Below are positions 7,800 to 15,357 of a stretch of 24,950 bases of DNA, piece after piece; the first letter of the stretch is position 1; the number at the start of each line of letters is the position of its first letter. The notes under the pieces were generated by a model that was given only the letters and a program-made list of their open reading frames with translations, made no database searches and was not told where the DNA came from. The stretch is from assembly GCA_964458015.1 (NCBI GenBank), contig CAYWGR010000077.1, forward strand, positions 1-24,950. Reading direction: 5' to 3'. Source of the DNA: CAYWGR01 sp964458015. GTDB taxonomy: Bacteria; Planctomycetota; Planctomycetia; Pirellulales; Thermoguttaceae. The translations under genes were made by a program, and so were the position numbers.

Positions 7800-9428
7800 A
7801 TGAAAACCAACACGTCATTCCTCCTGTTTATCCACATGCAGCTCTGGATGTTGGCGGCATTGCTTGCACTATCATCGAGTCCCTCGTGGGCAGATCCAGG
7901 AACTGTGAATCCCCAAACCTCTGCGTCGGGATCTGGTCTTGCATCACAACCCTATCAAGATAAACCGCGTGAATCTATTAATGTGTTGGATTTTGGGGCT
8001 TATAACGATGGTTCCCATCTCGTGGAAACGACGGCAGCGGTTCAGCGGGCGGTTGATTATGGAATCAGCCATGGCGCACAAGTGACCTTTCCACGCGGCT
8101 CTTATCTGGTGACGACGATTCTAATCAAGGATGCTTGTTATAACTTTGCCATTCACAGCGAGAACGCACAGTTTTGCGCAGGTGCATCATCGGCTCAGAA
8201 AGGCATATTCGACATTGTCAATTGCATCGACTTCCACATGACAGGATGTTATCACCTCAATGTCGGAGACAACCCAAATTATGCCGCGGGTCTTTCAGTT
8301 CGCGCCCAGACTGGAACGAGCCAAGCAACGACTCGCATCAATATCTATAACGTCACGGTTAGAAATGCCAAAATGGGCATATCCGTGGGTGTCCACGACA
8401 TCGACTATCAATGCTCGGAGATAAACTTCTTCGGGGCAAATTTCTTCAAATGCCCCGTTGCCGTCTACAATGGAGGGTCGCAAACCGGCGCCTCTTATAA
8501 TGGCTGCAACATTACCGCGGAACCCAATGCCGCTTTTCCTGGCTTCCCTGAACATGCGATACTTATGGACGGCGGATTTGTCACAGTCGTCGGCGGTGAA
8601 GTGACACTTAGCAACACGCCAACAACCCAAACCGTATCGTTTCATCCCGCCGGCAGCGCAACCTATAAAAATCCTTACGGCATTCTGCGTATCTCGGGAA
8701 CGCACATTGAATCCGTATCGCAATTGGTTAGTGTGAGCAACCCGAGAAAATTGGCGGCGCCGGCCTCACACTCATCAAACATCACCATAACGACAGCGGG
8801 CGGCTGGTGCGGCGCTAACAGAGAAGATTTCCTCGCCGTTTTGGATCCCAGCTACGAAGGCTATCTGGAAGTTACAAGTTGTAACTTCTATTCCGAAGCA
8901 GCGCGGCCGGGAAATAACATTTCGTCCGCATCCCCATTAGCCCGCATCAAGGTGGATAAGGGATCATTTAACAGAAATTTTAGAAACTGGTTCGGAGCTG
9001 TTTCCGGAGGCATACTGCTCCATGATATACAACCCGTGGTGAATGCCACGGGACTGAATGTAACACTGGGGGCCGGCGAGTCCGTTCTTAAGTTTCTCAA
9101 CAACGTTACTAGTGATGAATTGGCTAGGTATGGCGGTCGGTATTCTCCGGCCACTGGTCTTTTTACTGTTCCGCCCGGTGGTTTTGCGAGGCTGGTAGTA
9201 AAGGTGAGCATCGCCGGTAGCGCGGCGGTTGGCGACAGTATCTATCTAAAGAAAAACGGGGCAATTGTATGGTTCGGCAACTACCAGAAGAACGGCACGA
9301 TCAACGGTACCCTATGGAATCTTGTTGCCGGCGACACAATTGGCGTCTTCGTCAATCAAGCTGCGCCGAATACCTTCGACAACGGCATCTATCAGTCGTT
9401 GCAGATTAGCGGATCTACATTCGATTGA
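7800..9428 (+). CDS. Secreted beta-helix protein with C1q/TNF-like head (paralogue B)
   Basis: Secreted 542-residue protein, 75 nt behind the GH2 gene and probably cotranscribed. A GGTGA precedes ATG 7800. The signal peptide has a long hydrophobic core ending SSPSWA31. INVLDFGAYNDGSHLVETTA (about 60-79) followed by VQRAVDYG is the pectate-lyase-like entry motif. The beta-helix then spans to about residue 415 and matches the protein at 2648-4054 in several blocks (IHSENAQ, THIES, SCNFY, SPLARIKVD). The last 125 residues (about 418-542) read like a C1q/TNF-fold jelly roll: GGRYSPATGLFTVPPGGFAR, then strands with KKNGAIV and LVAGDTIGVFV. In known proteins such heads trimerise and bind ligands. 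Beta-helix plus trimeric head is a tail-spike-like design. No catalytic residues are recognised, and the function may be glycan binding rather than cleavage. The start and signal peptide are clear. Confidence 0.82.
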   Translation: MKTNTSFLLFIHMQLWMLAALLALSSSPSWADPGTVNPQTSASGSGLASQPYQDKPRESINVLDFGAYNDGSHLVETTAAVQRAVDYGISHGAQVTFPRGSYLVTTILIKDACYNFAIHSENAQFCAGASSAQKGIFDIVNCIDFHMTGCYHLNVGDNPNYAAGLSVRAQTGTSQATTRINIYNVTVRNAKMGISVGVHDIDYQCSEINFFGANFFKCPVAVYNGGSQTGASYNGCNITAEPNAAFPGFPEHAILMDGGFVTVVGGEVTLSNTPTTQTVSFHPAGSATYKNPYGILRISGTHIESVSQLVSVSNPRKLAAPASHSSNITITTAGGWCGANREDFLAVLDPSYEGYLEVTSCNFYSEAARPGNNISSASPLARIKVDKGSFNRNFRNWFGAVSGGILLHDIQPVVNATGLNVTLGAGESVLKFLNNVTSDELARYGGRYSPATGLFTVPPGGFARLVVKVSIAGSAAVGDSIYLKKNGAIVWFGNYQKNGTINGTLWNLVAGDTIGVFVNQAAPNTFDNGIYQSLQISGSTFD

Positions 9429-9440
9429 CCTTTGCCTAGC

Positions 9441-9507
9441 TAATGAACCGAGGCCGACCAAAGGAAGGCCGAAAACTGGGCAAATAAGTTTATTGGCCGG
9501 TTCATTA
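9441..9507 (+). terminator. Long-range inverted repeat after paralogue B
   Basis: TAATGAACCG (9441-9450) and CGGTTCATTA (9498-9507) are perfect 10-bp inverted copies separated by 47 nt. GGCC sequences inside both ends can extend the pairing with a bulge. It lies 13 nt after the stop of the plus-strand gene, in the 214-bp convergent gap, and may be a transcription stop. Confidence 0.4.
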
Positions 9508-9593
9508 TCCAAGCAAACATTAATAACGCTCAATCTACGGAGCTCTGAACGGTCACCCCGATTCTTGGCTCGTGCAAAAAGAAACGGAACCAC

Positions 9594-9617
9594 CACCGAC
9601 TGCAAGGCAGTGAGGTG
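9594..9617 (-). terminator. Probable terminator of the GH29-like gene
   Basis: CACC-g-ACTGC (9594-9603) pairs with GCAGT-ga-GGTG (9607-9617) over a 3-nt AAG loop with one small internal mismatch. Read on the minus strand it follows the GH29-like stop by 25 nt, and a T-rich stretch (9576-9583 read in reverse) comes about 10 nt later. Confidence 0.5.
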
Positions 9618-9642
9618 TTTGGATTGCCCTACATCGGCAGAC

Positions 9643-11532
9643 TTATTTTTCCACAACGAGGATCGAATACAGTTCAATCCGCGGCACTGTGACCGTGGCA
9701 ACGCCGTCTTTCCAAGTGACATCCAGCAATTTCCCTTCCGGCTGGAGGGTAATGCTCTTAGGCTTCGTCGGCATACGGATGGCAACGGTCAAAGGGCCGA
9801 CGGCCGGTATCGCCGTAATGCCGCCTTGCTTGGCAACCTCGGCATGAGGGCCGGAGGTGTTCACTAAATGGACTGCAAGCTGGTCGTGGAGCAGGCGAGG
9901 GCTCACATCGACGTGATGGGAACCGGAAACCTCAACGAGCCGCTCCGGCATCAAACGACGCAGGACTGGCAAGATCGCCGCATCGGCCGAGGCGATCGAG
10001 ACAATCGACGCCGTTTCCGACGGCTTGGCCGCCGCTAATTCCGCCTCAAACAGCTTGGCTGGCCCCGGACCGATCAACAGCAGATGACCGCCTTGCTTGG
10101 CGTAGGCAGCCAACTCATCGCGAAAGGCCGGTTCGAGATACCCCCAACCCGGCACGACGATCAACGGCCAACGGGACATCGCGCCCTTCATGTGATGCTC
10201 CGAAACGACTTGGACGGCCGCCTGATCGTCGAGCATCGTGCGGAGAGCCTGGCGAAGCACGTCGATTCCGTCGCTATTGGAAGGATGAAAGAGCGATTTG
10301 CACGTATGGTAATGCCCAGCGGTCGAATAGAGCAGGGCCACCTGCGGCACGGCAACCGAACGGTGGCAGAAGGCCCGATACTTGCGGCAGAACCGAGCAA
10401 CCTCGGCCATAGCCTCCATTTCAGCCGTGCGCACCGAGCCATCGCGGTTCTGCGTGAAATAGGCCTGATACCCACCGCCCAAGGAAATCACCACGGCTGC
10501 CTCTTGCATCAACTGAATCGCCGGCTTCTGCTGGCGGGGTTCCGTGTTGAACGACCACGACATTAGATCCCACGACCGGCCTTGGTTTTCGAGGCAGCGG
10601 CCGGAAAAACGGGCCGAGTTGACGCTGTCCTGCGGTGAGAAATCGCCCGACAACGCCGCTACGCCCGCACTGACCGGTTCGGGCATGTGATCGCTGAAAG
10701 CCCAATTGCTGATGATCTGGAAGTCGGGATGCGAGGCCTTGAGCTGGTCGATATAGTGTCGCAAATAGCGGCGGAAAGCTTCTCGCTGGAAGGCCATCCA
10801 CGCTTGCCACTGCGGGTCTTTCGGATCGCGTGGAGCCTCCTTGGCGCCGGTCTTCTTGCAAAACTCTCGCACGGCGGTATCGCTATAGTCGATCGCTGTG
10901 CCCCAGCACTCGCCGTCCACCCAGACGCCGTCCACGCCATATTCTCCAGCCAATTCGCGTAGCTGAGGAATCAACAATTTGTCGACGTAAGGGCCGAAAA
11001 CCGAGGTGGCTTGTTTCGATGGATTGCCCCCGGCATCGCGTGCAGCCCAGTCGGGATGAGTGGTCGCGGCATGGGCATCCCACACGCCCGAATAGTGCAT
11101 GAAAAGCGACACACCGCTGCGACGCGTCACATCACGCCACACGCCGAGTGGGTCGCCTACAAATCCCGGAACCGGATTGCCGACCTTCGTTGGATAGCTA
11201 GAGTAGCCGGGATGCCCTTTGCAGTCGATCTGAATGTAGTCAGGCTGAACCTTGTCGATTATCAGTTGGACCATCTCCGGCGTCGTTTGGCGGCCGACCT
11301 CCTTGCAATCGGGACCGGCATGGAAATCGAAATGAATGCCAAAGAAAGCGTCAGCACGTTTGCAGCGTGCCTTTTCGTCGGCCGCCCAACCGGGCTGCCC
11401 CAAAAAAAGCAAACTAACGGCAGCGGTCACAACCAATGGCAGAGAGATTACGTGGAATTTGAACAGGGCAGGCAGCGAGTGAAGGTAGGGGGGGGAATTG
11501 TAAGGTGGGCCGCATTCGGACAGTATATTCAT
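9643..11532 (-). CDS. Secreted GH29-like putative glycosidase with amidotransferase-like domain
   Basis: Putative 629-residue exported glycoside hydrolase. ATG at 11532 is chosen: GGGGA sits about 10 nt upstream on the minus strand, and it precedes a signal peptide with a long polar n-region and the core VISLPLVVTAAVSLLFLG ending GWAADE. The N-terminal half looks like an alpha-L-fucosidase-type TIM barrel: FFGIHFDFHAGPD, then YIQIDCKGHPGYSSYPTK, HYSGVWD, and YGVDGVWVDGECWG, where Asp206 occupies the place of the GH29 nucleophile (WFDG in fucosidases) and Glu208 is nearby. The second half (VALLYST, PLIVVPGWGYLE, GGHLLLIGPGP) resembles the glutamine-amidotransferase-like domain of beta-galactosidases, ending in a beta-sandwich. 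The substrate is unknown; fucosidase is only one option. It probably forms an operon with the chorismatase-like gene 59 nt upstream. An 8-base C tract lies in codons 13-15. Confidence 0.75.
   Translation of the reverse strand: MNILSECGPPYNSPPYLHSLPALFKFHVISLPLVVTAAVSLLFLGQPGWAADEKARCKRADAFFGIHFDFHAGPDCKEVGRQTTPEMVQLIIDKVQPDYIQIDCKGHPGYSSYPTKVGNPVPGFVGDPLGVWRDVTRRSGVSLFMHYSGVWDAHAATTHPDWAARDAGGNPSKQATSVFGPYVDKLLIPQLRELAGEYGVDGVWVDGECWGTAIDYSDTAVREFCKKTGAKEAPRDPKDPQWQAWMAFQREAFRRYLRHYIDQLKASHPDFQIISNWAFSDHMPEPVSAGVAALSGDFSPQDSVNSARFSGRCLENQGRSWDLMSWSFNTEPRQQKPAIQLMQEAAVVISLGGGYQAYFTQNRDGSVRTAEMEAMAEVARFCRKYRAFCHRSVAVPQVALLYSTAGHYHTCKSLFHPSNSDGIDVLRQALRTMLDDQAAVQVVSEHHMKGAMSRWPLIVVPGWGYLEPAFRDELAAYAKQGGHLLLIGPGPAKLFEAELAAAKPSETASIVSIASADAAILPVLRRLMPERLVEVSGSHHVDVSPRLLHDQLAVHLVNTSGPHAEVAKQGGITAIPAVGPLTVAIRMPTKPKSITLQPEGKLLDVTWKDGVATVTVPRIELYSILVVEK
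11488..11495 (-). repeat. Homopolymer C8 tract in the 5' part of the GH29-like gene
   Basis: Eight consecutive G on the plus strand (C on the coding strand) encode the end of Ser13 and Pro14-Pro15 of the GH29-like protein, upstream of the hydrophobic core of its signal peptide. A one-base slip would abolish translation in frame. Confidence 0.9.
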
Positions 11533-11591
11533 TATAGTTTCATCCCCACTGATAGCAAGAGGGGAAAAACCGGGCAAGCAGCCGGCAACGA

Positions 11592-12908
11592 CTACGAAAA
11601 CGAGAATGCAATTGCTTCGATTTCCACCAACAGTTCCGAACGGCAGATATCCCCGATGACATAAACGATTGGCAATCGTCCTAGCCGTGCCCGACATATC
11701 GCTTTCGCGGCGGGATAATCGCTTTGACGTTTGATGTAGACTCGCGCCAAGGCAAGATCACCGAGGGTAGCGCCAAGACCGTTCCAGCCGTGGGCACGAA
11801 AGTTGTCCGCCGAAATCAGGGCTTCAATATTGTCAAGTGTCTGGCGTGTTTGTCTCTCAATGTCGTTATCAAAACGGCTTTCGGATGCCGTGATGCTCGC
11901 CGTGCCGGAAATGAATGTAGTGACAGTATCACCGCTCGCGACTGCCATTGCCCGCACGAACTTCGGCCGCTCGGGCCCATACTGATGGGCATAGTCATAG
12001 GCGGCGATTTGAAGCGGATTTTCGAGTGGAATGAGTGTAACTTTCGCGCCGTCCTCGCGCAAGGCAAGACAACTGATCGCAAAATCATCGCCTTTCATTC
12101 CAATTCCTGTGCTGGCAGGAAACACAGGCTTAGTCCATTGAGGCGAGGTAAGTCCGTCGCCAAACCGGATATTCCGATAGAACTGGGCCCTGGCTCTATT
12201 CATTTCATAATAGCGGAGCGTTTGCCCCTCCTCATCCGTGATATTGCCCAGATAAAACCAAGCACGAATTACTTCGTCGAACTTCCACCCCGCCGACTCC
12301 AACCGTCGCCCCGCGATGTCGAATGCCGAGGCTGCCCGACGATAGAGGAAACCGGTCGCAGTCTCTGGACGAATGTCTCCAAGATATGCCCAGGCCAGCC
12401 CATTATGCCGGGCGATAGTAAGATCGCGGCCGACCAGTTCAATGCGAATCTTCGCGGGATCACCGCCAATGCCCCAAACTTCGACGGTCACCAGACTTCC
12501 ATTGCATGGCGGCTGAACAACATAGGTGGTTGGCGGCTGTAATTCTCCATAAAACGTCTCCACGGTTGCTCGACACTCCACCAAATCGTTGACGTTTTTC
12601 ACGAAAACTGTTTGCATCAAAATCCGCTCCGCCATTCTTTCTTTCTGGAAGAGCATTTGGATATTTTGCAGGATGGAGCCGATCTGTTCTTGCAGCATGA
12701 CGCCGCAACGAGGCGACACCACGGCAAAAATCCTTCGCACGCCATTCCCTTCAATAACCTTGTAGTCGAGACCGTCGTGAGCGGATCGTAGCGACTTCGA
12801 AGGATTTTTGGCAATATGCCGCCTATTCCGTCTCGGAAAAGTATTGTCGGCAGCCCGACCATCCGAAGACCGATAAACAGGGTTTTTCGGCTCTGCACTA
12901 CCTGGCAT
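11592..12908 (-). CDS. Chorismatase-like protein (FkbO/Hyg5/XanB2 type, RidA fold)
   Basis: 438-residue cytoplasmic protein without a signal peptide. The C-terminal half carries RidA/YjgF-family signatures: ISGTASITASESRF (about residues 330-345) and the final GDICRSELLVEIEAIAFS (Cys422, Arg423, Glu429, Glu431). The N-terminal half has a second, diverged RidA-like unit (GLAWAYLGDIRP, FDEVIRAWFYLGNI). A tandem RidA fold with a CRxxLLxEIEA tail is the pattern of chorismatases, which cleave chorismate to pyruvate plus a dihydroxy or hydroxybenzoate, with a catalytic Glu in that tail. The known enzymes are about 340 residues, so this one has about 45-90 extra residues, mostly at the N-terminus. 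No clear Shine-Dalgarno precedes ATG 12908, so a later start is possible. It is followed after 59 nt by the GH29-like gene. Activity on another substrate (imine or enamine deaminase-type chemistry) cannot be excluded. Confidence 0.68.
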   Translation of the reverse strand: MPGSAEPKNPVYRSSDGRAADNTFPRRNRRHIAKNPSKSLRSAHDGLDYKVIEGNGVRRIFAVVSPRCGVMLQEQIGSILQNIQMLFQKERMAERILMQTVFVKNVNDLVECRATVETFYGELQPPTTYVVQPPCNGSLVTVEVWGIGGDPAKIRIELVGRDLTIARHNGLAWAYLGDIRPETATGFLYRRAASAFDIAGRRLESAGWKFDEVIRAWFYLGNITDEEGQTLRYYEMNRARAQFYRNIRFGDGLTSPQWTKPVFPASTGIGMKGDDFAISCLALREDGAKVTLIPLENPLQIAAYDYAHQYGPERPKFVRAMAVASGDTVTTFISGTASITASESRFDNDIERQTRQTLDNIEALISADNFRAHGWNGLGATLGDLALARVYIKRQSDYPAAKAICRARLGRLPIVYVIGDICRSELLVEIEAIAFSFS

Positions 12909-13007
12909 GATTTACCCGTGGATTAAAAAGAACCATTGAACGTGTGATTGTTGAAGTATTGAAGGGACGCCGTCATTTAATGATCAAAACCAATAACATT
13001 TGAAGCG

Positions 13008-13023
13008 GGCGGGCTTGCCCGCC
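13008..13023. repeat. GC-rich hairpin, REP-like
   Basis: GGCGGGC (13008-13014) and GCCCGCC (13017-13023) are perfect 7-bp inverted copies with a 2-nt centre (as RNA, 6 bp with a CUUG loop). No T-run follows. It looks like a short REP-type element. Confidence 0.5.
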
Positions 13024-13123
13024 ATGTTTATCAGCAGTTTTATGTCATAGGCATAGGCAACCCGTTTCACATTCGTTCCCGCGACCGCCGCAATCCTTTA
13101 CTGCACCCCATTGAATCGCACAA

Positions 13124-13152
13124 TGGGCACGCTCTCCTCTTTCTGTTATAAT
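13124..13152 (+). promoter_or_regulatory. Possible sigma-70-like promoter, far upstream of the DUF1549 gene
   Basis: TATAAT at 13147-13152 with TGGGCA (4 of 6 consensus) at 13124-13129 and a 17-nt spacer. It lies about 280 nt before the start codon, so the leader would be long. Confidence 0.3.
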
Positions 13153-13434
13153 TCAACACCGCAAACCGAGAATCAGACTGCGAAAAACCAAATGATTTGG
13201 CTCGGGAATCATGACTTTTCTTGCAAGTCGTCTGTTTCAAACGCCAAATTTCCGATTTTTGCGGTCTAAATTCACTTGGCCGGTGTTTATTACAGGGAGA
13301 CATTGTCACGCTCGACCGTTGCATGAGCTAATGGACGCGGAAGCCGACGCCCAATACCCTCATTGCGGGGCGACATCTAATGACCCATGAGGCCCATTCT
13401 CCGGATGGCCTTTTCCAAACCTTAAGCCGTTGGC

Positions 13435-15303
13435 ATGGAAAAACGAGGGGCGACTTTTTACGTTGCCGGAAATATGGCAATCACCTTGATTTCCCTGGTC
13501 TTTCTTCTGTCGGCCGTTGGCGATTCCGCAACGCCGCAAGCGGCAACGTTCGTGCCGCTTGAAATTTACGAGAACCCCATCCCGCCAAAACCTGCCGGCG
13601 AAATCGACCGTATCGTTTTCAGAAAACTGTCGTCGTTAAAAATCCAACCTTCGCTTTGTTCCGACGCCGTATTCGTTCGCCGTGTTTATCTGGACGTAAT
13701 CGGCACATTGCCCACGGCGAAAGAGGTCCGCGATTTCATCCATAATCCCGATACTGCGAACAAACGTCGGCAGTTGATTGATCGGCTGTTGGAACGCGAG
13801 GAATTTGCAGACTACTGGGCGATGAAATGGGCAGATATCCTTCGAATTAAGGCGGAATTTCCCGTTAATCTTTGGCCCAATGCGGCACAGGCGTATCATC
13901 GTTGGGTCCGTTCGTCCATTGCCGGAAACAAACCATACGACAAGTTTGTTCGTGAGATGCTGACATCGAGCGGAAGCAACTTCCGCGTTGGGCCAGTGAA
14001 TTTTTACCGTGCGGTTCAAAACAGAACGCCCGAAGGTCTTGCCGGCGCCGTGGCCTTGACCTTCATGGGATCGCGGATCGATGCTTGGCCCAAAGAGCGG
14101 TTGGCCGGCATGGCGGTCTTCTTTTCGCAAGTTGGCTACAAACCAACCAACGAATGGAAGGAGGAACATGTTTTTTGGGATCCATTCCACTGTTGCTCCA
14201 TGCCCGGCAATACAGCACCGGGACAAGCCGCGATCGACACGCTGGTCTCGACGGCGTCCGATGCATCAAAAGCCGTTTCCAAACCCCCTGTCGATAGTTC
14301 ACAACCGGCAGCGGTCTTTCCAGATGGAACGAACATCCGATTATCGACCGACCGGGATCCGAGAGAGGTTTTCGCCGAGTGGCTCATCACCCCGCGAAAT
14401 CCTTGGTTTACGCGCTGTATCGCAAATCGCATCTGGGAATGGCTTCTAGGGCGTGGAATCATTCATGAACCCGATGATATTCGGCCCGATAATCCGCCTA
14501 GCAACTCCGAGTTGCTAACCTATTTGGAACGCGAGATGGTGGCCGGCCACTATGATCTGAAACGATTCTACCGATTGATTCTCAACTCGAATACATATCA
14601 GCTTTCCTCGGTTCCTCGCTTTGCAAATCCCCAGGCCGAAGCGAATTTTGCCTGCTATCCCTTGCGTCGATTGGATGCCGAGGTTCTTATCGACGCGATC
14701 AACAAGATCACGGGAACATCGGACCTCTATACCAGCGCCATTCCGGAGCCTTTTACGTATATTCCAAAGGGCAAATCCGCCATCTCGATTGCCGACGGAA
14801 GCATCACAAGTCCTTTTTTGGCCTTGTTTGGACGTTCCGCAAGGGCGACAGGCATGGAAACGGAGCGAATCAACAAGCCGGTCCCTTCGCAATGGCTGCA
14901 CATGCTGAATTCAAGCCATATCCAACGAAAGCTTGAGCAGGGGCCTGCCCTCAAGGCAATTATCGATTCCGGTCGCAAACCGGCCGAGATTGCCGAAGAA
15001 CTCTACCTGACGATTCTCTCGCGTCCGCCGACGGCCGAGGAGTTGCATATTATCGAGGATTACGGCATATCTGCTATTCCAAATAAACCGGCTGACGCTA
15101 GCAAGCAGAATACCTCGAAAATTCCTAACGAAGCCAAAAAAAGCGTCGCCAAACCGACCGCCGGAAACAAACCGCCGGTTGCCAAGAAGCAAGGCAAGAC
15201 GCCGACCAATCCGAAAAAAGCAGTTGCCGTAAGAAATCGAGCCTACTGGGTCGATATTGCATGGGCCTTGATCAATAGCACCGAGTTTCTTTATCGACAT
15301 TAA
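13435..15303 (+). CDS. DUF1549/DUF1553 (PSCyt2/PSD1) protein
   Basis: Exported planctomycete protein of 622 residues. DUF1549 occupies about residues 50-265 (IDRIVFRKLSSLKIQPS, then FVRRVYLDVIGTLPT, FADYWAMKWADILRIK). DUF1553 occupies about 300-620 (DPREVFAEWLITPRNPWFTR, NRIWEWLLGRGII, LILNSNTYQLSS, PLRRLDAEVLIDAI, WALINSTEFLYRH). Family members are often linked to c-type cytochrome modules; function is unknown. Many DUF1549 proteins have a CxxCH-containing segment where this one reads FMGSRIDAWPKERLAGMAVF, so no heme-type motif is present. Residues about 551-601 are a Lys/Pro/Ala-rich, low-complexity insertion before the last helix. ATG 13435 provides a basic n-region (MEKR); ATG 13474 would start right at the hydrophobic core and is the alternative. 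It leads the trio with DUF1501 and PPC genes. Confidence 0.88.
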   Translation: MEKRGATFYVAGNMAITLISLVFLLSAVGDSATPQAATFVPLEIYENPIPPKPAGEIDRIVFRKLSSLKIQPSLCSDAVFVRRVYLDVIGTLPTAKEVRDFIHNPDTANKRRQLIDRLLEREEFADYWAMKWADILRIKAEFPVNLWPNAAQAYHRWVRSSIAGNKPYDKFVREMLTSSGSNFRVGPVNFYRAVQNRTPEGLAGAVALTFMGSRIDAWPKERLAGMAVFFSQVGYKPTNEWKEEHVFWDPFHCCSMPGNTAPGQAAIDTLVSTASDASKAVSKPPVDSSQPAAVFPDGTNIRLSTDRDPREVFAEWLITPRNPWFTRCIANRIWEWLLGRGIIHEPDDIRPDNPPSNSELLTYLEREMVAGHYDLKRFYRLILNSNTYQLSSVPRFANPQAEANFACYPLRRLDAEVLIDAINKITGTSDLYTSAIPEPFTYIPKGKSAISIADGSITSPFLALFGRSARATGMETERINKPVPSQWLHMLNSSHIQRKLEQGPALKAIIDSGRKPAEIAEELYLTILSRPPTAEELHIIEDYGISAIPNKPADASKQNTSKIPNEAKKSVAKPTAGNKPPVAKKQGKTPTNPKKAVAVRNRAYWVDIAWALINSTEFLYRH

Positions 15304-15357
15304 TTTTTTGACCCCTTGAAAGAACATCGCGTCTGCCTTTGCACGGAATCGGAAATC

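Larger units (their letters stand above)
12909..13434. other. Divergent intergenic region (526 bp)
   Basis: The region separates the minus-strand chorismatase-like gene from the plus-strand DUF1549/DUF1553 gene. It holds a GC-rich hairpin (13008-13023), a possible plus-strand promoter (13124-13152) and a 6-bp palindrome CCAAATGATTTGG (about 13184-13196). Open frames here lack recognisable domains and ribosome binding sites. No tRNA or other RNA gene was recognised. Confidence 0.5.

Noticed and set aside
11533..11697. N-terminal extension of the GH29-like gene up to 11697
   Set aside because: It overlaps the 3' end of the chorismatase-like gene by about 100 bp, and ATG 11532 has a good ribosome binding site and signal peptide.
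13067..13324. 85-residue minus-strand frame in the divergent gap
   Set aside because: No ribosome binding site, no recognisable domain and a composition (many Ser/Arg/Cys) typical of noncoding frames.
12909..13434. Possible CRISPR or tandem repeat array in the largest gap
   Set aside because: Only isolated palindromes are present; there are no regularly spaced direct repeats here or elsewhere in the window.
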